Shown here one piece after another: positions 6,797 through 14,360 of a stretch of 16,536 bases of DNA. The DNA is from Candidatus Sulfotelmatobacter sp. (GTDB lineage: Bacteria; Acidobacteriota; Terriglobia; Terriglobales; Acidobacteriaceae). Location of the stretch: positions 1 through 16,536 of the forward strand of contig JASHTD010000361.1 in assembly GCA_030040725.1 (NCBI GenBank). Reading direction: 5' to 3'. A program made the position numbers and the translations under genes. The notes under the pieces are model-generated. The model was not told where the DNA came from. It did no database searches and saw only the letters and a program-made list of their open reading frames with translations. How positions within the stretch are numbered: position 1 is the first letter of the stretch; each line of letters begins with the position of its first letter.

Positions 6797-8245
6797 ATGA
6801 GCTTGAGAACAAGCATTCACGACTGGCTGCGGCCTATCTACTATCTCGGCCAGAATCCGGTCTCGCTAACGGGCGCGGTACTGACCACCAGCTCCGCACT
6901 CACCATGATCGCTTTCTGGTTCTATGACGTTTTTCTGCCCGGCCCTCCGCATCCCTACGTGGGAATTCTGATTTTTCTGATCCTGCCGGGAATTTTTATC
7001 TTTGGACTCTTGTTGATACCGGTGGGTATCTGGTTGCGCAGGCGTGCTCTGCATGGCAAGGGAGAATTGCCGGAGAAATATCCGGACATCGATCTGCGAG
7101 TGCCGGCCGTACGGCAAACTTCCGAGTACGTTGCCCTGGCAACCATCGCGAACCTTCTGATTATCGGCACAGCCTCCTATCGCGGCGTCGAGTACATGGA
7201 CAGCACGACTTTCTGCGGCCTGACCTGCCATACCGTCATGGCTCCGGAATATACCGCATATCAGAATTCACCGCATGCGCGCGTGGCTTGTGTTGAGTGC
7301 CACATCGGACCGGGAGCGCCCTGGTTCGTGCGCTCAAAGCTCTCTGGATTGCGCCAGGTGTTCGCAGTCACATTTCATACTTATTCGCGGCCGATTCCCT
7401 CGCCCGTGAAGTATCTGCGGCCAGCGCGCGAAACCTGCGAGCAGTGCCACTGGCCGCAACGCTTCACCGGCGACAAACTGGTAACCAACACCAGCTACAA
7501 AGACGACGAAAAAAATACTCCGCAAACTGACGTTTTCCTGCTGAAAGTTGGGGGACGAACCTGGGAGGGTTCGGTCGGAATTCATGGACATCACCTTGCC
7601 GATAACGCGCGAATCCGGTACATCGCAACCGATCCCGAGCGGCAGACCATTCCGGCGGTTTATTACACCGACGACTCCGGAAAAACCACCGAGTACATCT
7701 CCACCGACAACAAGCCAACGCAGGCGCAGCTGGATAAGGGCGAGCACCGCGTGATGGATTGTGTCGACTGCCACAACCGGCCGACCCACGCGTTCGATCT
7801 TCCCGAGAATGCAGTCGATAAGCAAATGCAAATCGGTCGCATCAGCTCTGATCTGCCTTATATCAAGAAAGAAGCTGTTGAAGTTCTGAAAGTCGACTAC
7901 CCCGCGCGAGATATTGGCAAGCAGCGCATCATTGCTGAAATCGACCAGTTCTATCGCGCGAATTATCCGGATATTTATCAGACCAAGCGCGCTATCGTGC
8001 AGCAAGCGGCGGATGAAGTTGCGGCGATTTATTTGCGCAATATCTTTCCGCAAATGCGGCTCACTTGGGGAACGCATCCCAACAATTTAGGTCATAACGA
8101 TTCTCCTGGCTGTTTCCGCTGTCATGACGGAAGTCATACCAGCGCAGACGGCCAGACCATCACTAACGACTGTTCTGCCTGTCATGAATTTCTGGCAACA
8201 GCCGAAGAACATCCCAAGGTCTTAACCGACCTCGGAATGAAATAG
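6797..8245 (+). CDS. NapC/NirT-like hexahaem membrane cytochrome c (ImcH-like layout)
   Basis: The protein has 482 residues from the ATG at 6797; a GTG at 6749 would add 16 residues of unlikely sequence. Three hydrophobic segments lie at about 15-43, 50-80 and 110-130. Six haem motifs follow: CGLTCH (140-145), CVECH (165-169), CEQCH (214-218), CVDCH (322-326), CFRCH (439-443) and CSACH (459-463). The first has three residues between the cysteines (CX3CH), which is unusual. CHTVMAPEY followed by NSPHARVACVECHIGPGA is typical of the NapC/NirT quinol-oxidising family. NapC-type proteins take electrons from menaquinol and pass them to periplasmic cytochromes. The three-helix start and extra haems recall Geobacter ImcH. 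It lies 103 bp after the small cytochrome c and 31 bp before the next gene. The physiological acceptor is unknown. Confidence 0.9.
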   Translation: MSLRTSIHDWLRPIYYLGQNPVSLTGAVLTTSSALTMIAFWFYDVFLPGPPHPYVGILIFLILPGIFIFGLLLIPVGIWLRRRALHGKGELPEKYPDIDLRVPAVRQTSEYVALATIANLLIIGTASYRGVEYMDSTTFCGLTCHTVMAPEYTAYQNSPHARVACVECHIGPGAPWFVRSKLSGLRQVFAVTFHTYSRPIPSPVKYLRPARETCEQCHWPQRFTGDKLVTNTSYKDDEKNTPQTDVFLLKVGGRTWEGSVGIHGHHLADNARIRYIATDPERQTIPAVYYTDDSGKTTEYISTDNKPTQAQLDKGEHRVMDCVDCHNRPTHAFDLPENAVDKQMQIGRISSDLPYIKKEAVEVLKVDYPARDIGKQRIIAEIDQFYRANYPDIYQTKRAIVQQAADEVAAIYLRNIFPQMRLTWGTHPNNLGHNDSPGCFRCHDGSHTSADGQTITNDCSACHEFLATAEEHPKVLTDLGMK

Positions 8246-8276
8246 GAGTGAAGCAGCAGGAGTAAGGAGTACTACC

Positions 8277-10481
8277 GTGCCCAACAGAACGGAAGCAGCA
8301 AGGGGCGCCGGCAAGCGGTTCAATGCGGTTTTCGTAATATTTTTCGTTATCGTTCTTACTTTCATACTCAGTCCGCTTGCAGCCCAATCGAAACAGCCTC
8401 AACCCTCTAAGCCAGACGAAACCTGCCTCGCCTGCCACGGCCAGGCCGGAACGAAATCCGATGCCGGCAAGAGCATTTTCATCGATCCCGGCAAACATGC
8501 GGCCAGCGCTCACGGCATCCTGGCTTGCACCGATTGCCACACCTCGATCAAGGACTTTCCGCATCCCACCAAAATCGCCAAAGTTCAGTGTTCGACTTGC
8601 CATGAAGATGAAACTTCGCACATGGCGAACAGCGTGCACGCCGCGCTGGGTGAGCAAGCGTGCCAGTCCTGCCACGGCAACGTGCACGAGGTGACCACGG
8701 CTGCCGACGTTGCTCCTGCAAAATGCGCGACGTGCCACGCCGAAGAAGTGAAGGACTTCAGGCAGAGCATTCACGGGCAAGCCGCTGCAGCCGGCGATCC
8801 AGATGCTCCCAAGTGCATATCGTGCCACGGGCCAGTGCACCAGATCCAGACCGCCAGCGACCCAACTTCAACGGTTGCCAAGAAAAACCTGCCCGATACC
8901 TGCGCGTCCTGCCACGGCAACCAGAAATTTGTCGCCAGCCACAAAATTCCCCTTGCGCATCCGGTAGAACTTTACCGGCAGAGCGTGCACGGCCGTGCCC
9001 TGGCCGGTGGAAATGAAGCTGCGGCGGTCTGCTCCGATTGTCACGGCAGCCACAATATTCTTCCCGCGCGCGACGCACGCTCGAAGATCAACCATTGGAA
9101 CGTCCCCGCCACCTGCGCACAGTGCCACTCGCAGATCGCCAAAACTTACCTGGAAAGCGTTCACGGGCAAGCCATGACCAACGGCGTGACCGACGCTCCC
9201 GTCTGCGTAGACTGCCATGGCGAGCATTTGATTCTCGAGCCAAAACAGGCCAAATCGCTGGTCAACGCCTCGCGCGTTTCCACCGTCACCTGCGGACGCT
9301 GCCACAGCGACGAGCGTCTCGCGGTCAGCTACAACCTTCCAGCCGATCGCGTTCCTTCCTATGCCGATAGCTATCACGGCTTGGCCATGCGCGGCGGATC
9401 GCAGAGCGTCGCCAACTGCGCTTCCTGCCACGGCGTGCATAATATTTTTCCCTCGTCCGATTCCCGCTCGACGGTTAACACGGCGAATCTTGCCAAAACC
9501 TGCGGAGCCTGCCATGCCGGTGCGGGCCAACACTTTGCCATTGGCCCGGTGCACGTGCAGATGGCCAGCGCCTCCGCTCATCCCGTCGTCAAGTGGATTC
9601 GCTGGACCTATCTGGTCCTGATCCCCATGACGCTGGGCTTCATGATCCTGCACAATCTCATCGACTTCATCGCCAAGCTTAGGCGCGGCCGGCCGCATCA
9701 CGAAGGCAGCGGCTTCGTGACGCGCATGAATCGCAACTTCCGCATCGCGCACGCGGGAGTGATTCTCAGCTTCCCGACTTTGGTCTTTACCGGGTTTGCT
9801 CTGAAATATCCCGAGGCCTGGTGGGCGCGACCCATCCTGCTATGGGAGCGGCATTTCGCATTCCGCGGAGCCGTTCACCGGTCGGCTGCCGTGATTCTGG
9901 TCGCGGCAACGCTGTACCACGTCATTCATCTGGCTCTGGTCAAGCGTGATCGCACCCAGTTTCTGAAAGGGATGATTCCGGATTTCAAGGACGCTACCGA
10001 TCTGGTCCATGTATTTGCCTATAATCTCGGGCTCACCAAGACCGAGCCGACATTCGCCAAATTCAACTACGCCGAGAAGATGGAGTATCTGGCTTTCATG
10101 TGGGGCACGGTAGTGATGACCGTGTCTGGCTTGCTTCTGTGGTTCAATAATTTCACCTTGCGGCACTTTCCGAAGTGGGTCACCGACGCCGCTACTGCCG
10201 TCCACTACTATGAGGCGATTCTGGCCACGTTCTCGATCCTGATTTGGCACTGGTACATGGTGATCTTCGATCCCATGGTCTACCCGATGGATACGGCGTG
10301 GATCGACGGCAAAGTTCCCGCCGATCATTATCGCCATTCGCGGCCGGCATATCTCAGAGCTCTCGTGCAGGCGGAATATGCCGAGGCGGTTGCCAAGGCT
10401 GCCAGAGAAAAAGAAAAAGAAAAAGAGAAAGCGAAAAACGCAGTCTCCGAGGTCGAAGAAGAATCAGCGTTGAAGCATTAG
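8277..10481 (+). CDS. 13-haem cytochrome c fused to a cytochrome b561/HydB-type membrane domain (CbcL-like layout)
   Basis: The 734-residue protein starts at a GTG (8277) with AAGGAG 7 bases upstream. An N-terminal signal/anchor lies at about 14-37. Thirteen CX2CH motifs run from C50 to H413, many in the form CxxCHGxH with SVHG between them. From about 435 to 690 there are five membrane helices with conserved histidines (MILHNLIDF, RIAHAGVIL, GAVHRSAA, LYHVIHLAL, LIWHWYMVIF). These fit a dihaem cytochrome b of the Ni-Fe hydrogenase/b561 family. The tail is a lysine/glutamate repeat (REKEKEKEKAK). The fusion would link the quinone pool to a long periplasmic haem wire. Geobacter CbcL has the same plan with fewer c haems (recalled, not searched). 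It is the third gene of the operon and is followed by two stem-loops. Confidence 0.9.
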   Translation: MPNRTEAARGAGKRFNAVFVIFFVIVLTFILSPLAAQSKQPQPSKPDETCLACHGQAGTKSDAGKSIFIDPGKHAASAHGILACTDCHTSIKDFPHPTKIAKVQCSTCHEDETSHMANSVHAALGEQACQSCHGNVHEVTTAADVAPAKCATCHAEEVKDFRQSIHGQAAAAGDPDAPKCISCHGPVHQIQTASDPTSTVAKKNLPDTCASCHGNQKFVASHKIPLAHPVELYRQSVHGRALAGGNEAAAVCSDCHGSHNILPARDARSKINHWNVPATCAQCHSQIAKTYLESVHGQAMTNGVTDAPVCVDCHGEHLILEPKQAKSLVNASRVSTVTCGRCHSDERLAVSYNLPADRVPSYADSYHGLAMRGGSQSVANCASCHGVHNIFPSSDSRSTVNTANLAKTCGACHAGAGQHFAIGPVHVQMASASAHPVVKWIRWTYLVLIPMTLGFMILHNLIDFIAKLRRGRPHHEGSGFVTRMNRNFRIAHAGVILSFPTLVFTGFALKYPEAWWARPILLWERHFAFRGAVHRSAAVILVAATLYHVIHLALVKRDRTQFLKGMIPDFKDATDLVHVFAYNLGLTKTEPTFAKFNYAEKMEYLAFMWGTVVMTVSGLLLWFNNFTLRHFPKWVTDAATAVHYYEAILATFSILIWHWYMVIFDPMVYPMDTAWIDGKVPADHYRHSRPAYLRALVQAEYAEAVAKAAREKEKEKEKAKNAVSEVEEESALKH
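8898..9497 (+). repeat. Three tandem dihaem units inside the 13-haem protein
   Basis: The protein shows three successive units, each opening with TCxxCH, then an S(V/Y)HGxA segment, a second CxxCHGxH, and an S.VN spacer. They span 8898-9110 (71 codons), 9111-9287 (59) and 9288-9497 (70). A fourth TCGACH ends the array. DNA identity is partial, so the duplication is old. The pattern suggests the haem wire grew by unit duplication. Confidence 0.7.
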
Positions 10482-10493
10482 AGTAACGAGCCC

Positions 10494-10528
10494 GCGCGGC
10501 CACCGGATGCGGTATTCGGAGGCCGCGC
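10494..10528 (+). terminator. Stem-loop after the cytochrome operon
   Basis: GCGCGGCC (10494-10501) pairs perfectly with GGCCGCGC (10521-10528) across a 19-base loop, just after the stop of the last cytochrome gene. Only TTCT follows, so the T-run is weak. Confidence 0.45.
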
Positions 10529-10584
10529 TTCTGCTCGGCCTACTCGATTGCCAGCGTAATCAATGGTCAGCTTAACGAGGAGGT

Positions 10585-10614
10585 GGGGAGGATCTCAGGT
10601 TCGCGATCCTCCCC
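10585..10614. terminator. Stem-loop between convergent cytochrome and crp-like genes
   Basis: GGGGAGGAT (10585-10593) and ATCCTCCCC (10606-10614) form a 9-bp GC-rich stem with a 12-base loop, followed by GTTATT. It lies midway between two convergent genes and may stop transcription from both sides. Confidence 0.55.
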
Positions 10615-10641
10615 GTTATTGCCCGTGCTCGACAGGGCGAA

Positions 10642-11337
10642 CTACGCAGTAATCAAAGATTCCAGCGCCAACCGACTCGGGATCACCAGAGTCGCGCCAT
10701 TCTGCTGAATCAGATTTTGCTTCTTGAATCCGGCAAAGAGCCGGCTCACCGTCTCGCGCGATGTGCCGATCATCTGTCCAATCTCTTCGTGCGTCAAAGC
10801 CATCTTGACGTGGCCGCTTTGTTTCGAGTCGGTGTTGCTATCGAGCCATCCGACGAGCAGGCGCGCCAGTTTCTCGCTGGCTGAATCCGATAGCATCAGG
10901 TCGCGAATCTCGCGGCAGGTCCAGTTGTAATCCTGGCTGACCTGCTGGGTAACCCACAGCGCGATCTCGCCATGCTGGCGCATCAGGCGCAGAATATCGC
11001 TCTGCCGCAGAAAACTGATCTCAGAAGGTTCTTGGGTTTCGGCGGTGGCTTCGTAAGGCCGCCCGGAAATGGCCGAGGCCACTCCCAGCACGCCGCCGGG
11101 TTCGACCATCCGCAGAATCAGGGTTTTGCCATCGCTGCCGCAAACCGAGAGCTTCACCCGCCCGCGACGCACGACGAAAACTCCCCGCTGGATCTGCGCT
11201 TCGGCAAACAACACTGCGCCGGTCGGATACGTGGTGGTCAGGGCCGCCTGCTCAACCGCTTCGGCGATGGCAGGAGGCAGATTCCCAATGGTCTTGTCTG
11301 CATCTTTATGAAGTCTACTGACGATGTTAGTGGCCAT
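10642..11337 (-). CDS. Crp/Fnr-family transcription regulator
   Basis: The protein has 231 residues from the ATG at 11337, chosen because GGAGGG sits just upstream; an ATG at 11382 would add 15 residues without support. An N-terminal cyclic-nucleotide-binding-type beta-roll covers about 15-125, a dimer helix about 128-150, and a winged helix 178-220. The recognition helix carries R194-E195-T196-V197-S198-R199, aligning with R180-E181-T-V-G-R185 of E. coli CRP, so GTGA half-sites are expected. The phosphate-binding cassette reads GVLG at 82-85 where CRP has GELG. Losing that glutamate argues against cAMP binding. Only two cysteines (66, 141) are present and no FNR-type cluster. The signal is therefore unknown. 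Three GTGA elements at 23-bp steps lie upstream, which suggests autoregulation. Confidence 0.92.
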   Translation of the reverse strand: MATNIVSRLHKDADKTIGNLPPAIAEAVEQAALTTTYPTGAVLFAEAQIQRGVFVVRRGRVKLSVCGSDGKTLILRMVEPGGVLGVASAISGRPYEATAETQEPSEISFLRQSDILRLMRQHGEIALWVTQQVSQDYNWTCREIRDLMLSDSASEKLARLLVGWLDSNTDSKQSGHVKMALTHEEIGQMIGTSRETVSRLFAGFKKQNLIQQNGATLVIPSRLALESLITA

Positions 11338-11502
11338 ATTCCCTCCGGGCTTATGCCTGTACATCGGCAGGTTCCGTGCCAATCCTTTGCGAAGTCGGTT
11401 AGACTTCAGTAATCTATCGCAACAGTATGAAAATGCATAACTTATATCAGATTATTGCTTAGGGAAAGTGAACAGGGAGTTCCTGCGGTGGGCATGAAAT
11501 GG

Positions 11503-11562
11503 GTGATTTCACGCACGGCGGCTGAGTGATCGCCATCACTGACTGGGTGTGACTCGGCATGA
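11503..11562. promoter_or_regulatory. Array of three Crp-type elements at exact 23-bp steps upstream of the crp-like gene
   Basis: GTGA-N6-TCAC is perfect at 11526-11539 (GTGATCGCCATCAC). It is flanked by GTGATTTCACGCAC (11503-11516, 7/8) and GTGACTCGGCATGA (11549-11562, left half only). The three GTGA starts are at 11503, 11526 and 11549. They lie between the end of the histidine kinase gene and the crp-like start at 11337. No single promoter could be fixed downstream, although AT-rich -10-like words occur on the minus strand at 11441-11456. Confidence 0.65.
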
Positions 11563-11585
11563 CCTTTCGGAAGGCGCCTTAGGGC

Positions 11586-13577
11586 CTAGCCTAGGGTTTG
11601 ATGAAGGGTGTTCAGCAACGCCGTTCGAGTGAACGGTTTTTCAAGCAGGATGCCATGCTTCAGGCGCTCGCTGGCTTCCATCAGTTCGCCCGTATAACCA
11701 GACATGTAAACCACTTTTAGCCCGGGATGAGAACGCGACAGCCGCTCGGCCAACTCCGGACCGCTCACCGAGGGCATGACCACATCGGTCAGAAGCAGGT
11801 CGATCTGGCCGGGATTCGCCTCCGCCCACTCCAGCGCAGACTTTCCATTGTTGGCCTCGATCACGCTGTATCCCTGTTCTTGTAACACCTTGCGCGTAAG
11901 GCTGCGCATAACCTCGTCATCTTCCACCAACAGGATTTTCGCCAGCCGCTTGGGGACAATCGCTTCCGCTTCCGGTGAGGGCGAGGAGGTGATCTTATGC
12001 GCCGCCGAGGGCAGGTAAACCTTGAAGGTCGTTCCCCGTCCGGGCTCGCTGTAAACCCAGATGTGCCCCCCGCTTTGCTGCGCTATGCCGTAGACCGTTG
12101 ATAATCCTAGGCCGGTTCCTTTCCCCGGTTCTTTGGTAGTAAAGAAGGGCTCGAAGATGCGGGAGAGCGTTGCTTTATCCATGCCGGTGCCGCTGTCGCT
12201 CACCGCCAGCATCACATACTTCCCTGGCTTCAACGGCCGATGCTGCTCAGCGAAGTGCTCATCAAACTCGACGGTATCGGTTTCCAGAATGAACCTTCCG
12301 CCTTTGGGCATGGCATCTCGCGCGTTCACTGCGAGATTCATCACGATCTGATCGAGCTGGCCGGGATCAGCTTCCACGATGGCCGAGTCCGAGCGCGGCA
12401 CAACCAGAATCTCCACGTCATCTCCCATCAGCGGACGCAGAAGCTTGGTGATGTCTTTCAGCCGATCGTTGAGATCGAGGATGAGTGGTTTGACAACTTG
12501 CCTTCGACTGAAGGCCAGGAGTTGACGGGTCAGCGAGGCGGCACGATCAGTCGCTTTCTTGATGTTCTCGACGTAGGTTGCAGGTTCGCTGGCCGGATCG
12601 ATGCGGTCGCGCAGAAACTCCGCGCAGGCGTTGATAATTCCGAGCACGTTATTGAAGTCATGCGCAACTCCTCCCGCCAGCCGTCCGATGGCTTCCATCT
12701 TCTGGCCCTGGCGAAGCTGATCTTCAGCCCGGCGCTGTTCGGTAATATCGCGGGCAATCGCGGAAGCACCCAAGATTTCACTATTCGCATCCCGTAGAGG
12801 AGAAACACTGATGGAGACGTTCAATCGCCGGCCGTCCTTGGTCACGCGAACCGATTCGTAGTGCTCGATCCTCTCGCCGCGGGCAACTTTTCTCAGGATT
12901 TCCGGGATCTCATCCGGTCGGTCATCAGGCACAAGCATCCTGATGTTCTTCCCGATCACCTCTTCCGCCGTGTACCCGTAAATGCGTTCTGCACCCCGGT
13001 TCCAGCTGGTGATCGTGCCGTCGAGGGTTTTCGTGAGAATCGCATCCTCGGAGGAATCGATAATCGATGCCAATCTGGTCCGGTATTCCCCGATTTGCTC
13101 GGCAGTTCTTTGCGTAAGCTCTTCGTGCGCTCTTCGCAATTCCTGCTCAATTCTCTTCCGGTCGGTCACGTCCCGAATGGCGCTGAGAACGATCATTCCG
13201 CCATCGATGGAAACCGGGCTGAGGCTGATTTCCACCGGGAATTCCGAGCCGTTGCGTCGCCTGCCGTAGAGTTCCAGGCCGGCTCCCATGCGCCGGGTCT
13301 TCGGGTGGCTGGCGAAACCGTCGCGATGGGCGGTGTGCTCGCCGCGAAAGCGCTCTGGTACCAATATCTCGATCCGCTTGCCGATTAACTGGCTGCGGCT
13401 GTAACCAAAAAGCTCCTCCACTTGGGAGTTCACTTGAAGAATGGCGCCTTTGCCATCCACGGCCACAATGGCGTCGGGAAGAGTTTCGAGAAAATCGGCG
13501 GAGAGGAGAACGTCACTCACGGTGCCCGCCGCAATTGCCGGTGGAGCAACCTGCTGATCGGCGGAACGTCTGGTCAT
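11586..13577 (-). CDS. Cytosolic PAS-PAS hybrid histidine kinase with receiver domain
   Basis: The protein has 663 residues and no membrane segment. Two PAS domains lie at about 27-145 and 165-285 (both with VSISVSPLR/VEISLSPV-type ends and DVT/DIT linkers). The HisKA domain has its phospho-histidine at H306 (GGVAHDFNN). The ATPase domain has the N box NLAVNARDAM, G1 DSGTGM, FEPFFTTK and G2 GKGTGLGLS. A C-terminal receiver domain has the phospho-acceptor D598 (LLLTDVVMP). The HDFNN form is common in kinases with a self-attached receiver. It probably senses a soluble or redox signal through PAS, but no cofactor-binding residue is clear. No separate response regulator is encoded nearby. It lies upstream of the crp-like gene in the same direction (248-bp gap) and has a Crp-type palindrome in its own promoter region. 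No Shine-Dalgarno is visible before the ATG. Confidence 0.93.
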   Translation of the reverse strand: MTRRSADQQVAPPAIAAGTVSDVLLSADFLETLPDAIVAVDGKGAILQVNSQVEELFGYSRSQLIGKRIEILVPERFRGEHTAHRDGFASHPKTRRMGAGLELYGRRRNGSEFPVEISLSPVSIDGGMIVLSAIRDVTDRKRIEQELRRAHEELTQRTAEQIGEYRTRLASIIDSSEDAILTKTLDGTITSWNRGAERIYGYTAEEVIGKNIRMLVPDDRPDEIPEILRKVARGERIEHYESVRVTKDGRRLNVSISVSPLRDANSEILGASAIARDITEQRRAEDQLRQGQKMEAIGRLAGGVAHDFNNVLGIINACAEFLRDRIDPASEPATYVENIKKATDRAASLTRQLLAFSRRQVVKPLILDLNDRLKDITKLLRPLMGDDVEILVVPRSDSAIVEADPGQLDQIVMNLAVNARDAMPKGGRFILETDTVEFDEHFAEQHRPLKPGKYVMLAVSDSGTGMDKATLSRIFEPFFTTKEPGKGTGLGLSTVYGIAQQSGGHIWVYSEPGRGTTFKVYLPSAAHKITSSPSPEAEAIVPKRLAKILLVEDDEVMRSLTRKVLQEQGYSVIEANNGKSALEWAEANPGQIDLLLTDVVMPSVSGPELAERLSRSHPGLKVVYMSGYTGELMEASERLKHGILLEKPFTRTALLNTLHQTLG

Positions 13578-13600
13578 AAGGCGGGCCGGACTCAGCGGCG

Positions 13601-13629
13601 ATTCTATTTCAGGTTTACCTGCCTGTAAA
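13601..13629 (-). promoter_or_regulatory. Candidate promoter of the histidine kinase gene
   Basis: On the minus strand TTTACA (13629-13624), a 17-bp spacer and TAGAAT (13606-13601) each match 5/6 of the sigma70 boxes. The start would be near 13594, giving a short 17-base leader. The Crp-type palindrome centred at 13664.5 would lie at about -70.5, close to a class I activator position. Confidence 0.5.
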
Positions 13630-13657
13630 GCCGCTCTCCAGCAATGCGCTCCCCCAG

Positions 13658-13693
13658 GTGATGATCTTCACCCAGAAGGCGCTCATCCATCAC
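13658..13693. promoter_or_regulatory. Crp-type operator with a half-site 22 bp away, upstream of the histidine kinase
   Basis: GTGATGATCTTCAC (13658-13671) is a perfect GTGA-N6-TCAC palindrome. A TCAC half-site at 13690-13693 falls exactly where the right half of a second site shifted by 22 bp would be; the left half is absent. It lies between the kinase (start 13577, minus) and the ABM-fold gene (start 13828, plus) and could act on either. Confidence 0.6.
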
Positions 13694-13744
13694 ATCATAT
13701 TTTCCCTTGTTGGCGTAGAGTGGCGCTCAGCATGAGCTCCCGGC

Positions 13745-13774
13745 CTCGGGACAAAGTAAGCCTCCGTTCCCGAG
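13745..13774. other. Inverted repeat in the leader of the ABM-fold gene
   Basis: CTCGGGA (13745-13751) and TCCCGAG (13768-13774) form a 7-bp stem with a 16-base loop, about 54 bases before the ATG. It may fold in the transcript leader. There is no T-run, and no function is known. Confidence 0.25.
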
Positions 13775-13827
13775 AGCCCGCCCATAACCCCAAAGGTTTA
13801 TCGACCACATGGAAAGGAGCACAACCT

Positions 13828-14154
13828 ATGTTTGCACGTATCCTCAACTTCGAAATAAAACCCGAAAAGCGAGAGGACCTGATCAGGGTTCTCAAGAATC
13901 AAATCGTGCCGATTCTCAAGAAACAGAACGGCTTCCTGGAGGTGCTACCGTTCTTTCCGGAGAAGATGAAAGCCGAGAAAGTATGTGCCGTGAGCCTCTG
14001 GGCAACTCCATCCGATGCCGAGCGCTATGACAGAGAGGCTTATCCAAAAGTTCACGAGATTCTCAAACCATTCCTCACCTCGCCGGTTGACGTGGAAAAT
14101 TATCACCTGGAGACGACGGTTTGTGAGCGATTTGTGGAGACACTAGCAGCCTGA
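13828..14154 (+). CDS. ABM-fold (dimeric alpha/beta barrel) small protein
   Basis: The protein has 108 residues from the ATG at 13828, chosen because AAAGGAG lies 8 bases upstream and a family-like start follows (MFARILNFEIKPEKREDLI). The upstream in-frame start at 13720 runs through non-conserved sequence. The pattern is beta strand (ARILNFEIKP), helix (REDLIRVLKNQIVPILKK), GFLEVLPFF, a strand (VCAVSLWAT), then a helix with SDAERYDREAYPKV. This fits the antibiotic biosynthesis monooxygenase-like fold, whose members bind haem or small aromatics or simply dimerise. No catalytic residue can be named, so no reaction is claimed. It is monocistronic, with a strong terminator 22 bases after its stop. 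Confidence 0.75.
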   Translation: MFARILNFEIKPEKREDLIRVLKNQIVPILKKQNGFLEVLPFFPEKMKAEKVCAVSLWATPSDAERYDREAYPKVHEILKPFLTSPVDVENYHLETTVCERFVETLAA

Positions 14155-14175
14155 TCTTGCCGAGAAACTTCTGCT

Positions 14176-14205
14176 ACCCCGGGGCTTTGGCTCCGGGGTT
14201 TTCTT
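14176..14205 (+). terminator. Rho-independent terminator after the ABM-fold gene
   Basis: ACCCCGG (14176-14182) pairs with CCGGGGT (14193-14199). GGC/GCT inside the loop can extend the stem to 10 bp around a TTTG loop. A TTTTCTT tract follows at once. This is the best intrinsic terminator in the window. The remaining GC-rich stretch to 14360 shows no gene. Confidence 0.8.
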
Positions 14206-14360
14206 ACGTGGCTCCCGGGGTTCCAGTGACCGGTGGCACGTTCTTGTGTGATGCGCGCCATCGCGTGAGCAGCGCAATTGCGCCACACTTAAGCTGCACG
14301 TGGCGTGGTCGCGCCGGGGCACTGACCGAGAGTGTACGCGCGCCCGCCAGGGGGTGATCC

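Noticed and set aside
7334..8077. Antisense open frame of 247 codons over the NapC-like gene
   Set aside because: No domain, no ribosome site, and the sense frame carries four haem motifs in or beside it.
8868..9752. Antisense open frame of 294 codons over the 13-haem gene
   Set aside because: The plus strand has regular CXXCH motifs through this stretch; the antisense frame is a by-product of its composition.
14233..14247. Possible sigma-54 promoter (TGGCAC followed by TTGTG)
   Set aside because: The gap between the two boxes is one base short and the essential GC of the -12 box is absent (TTGTG rather than TTGC).
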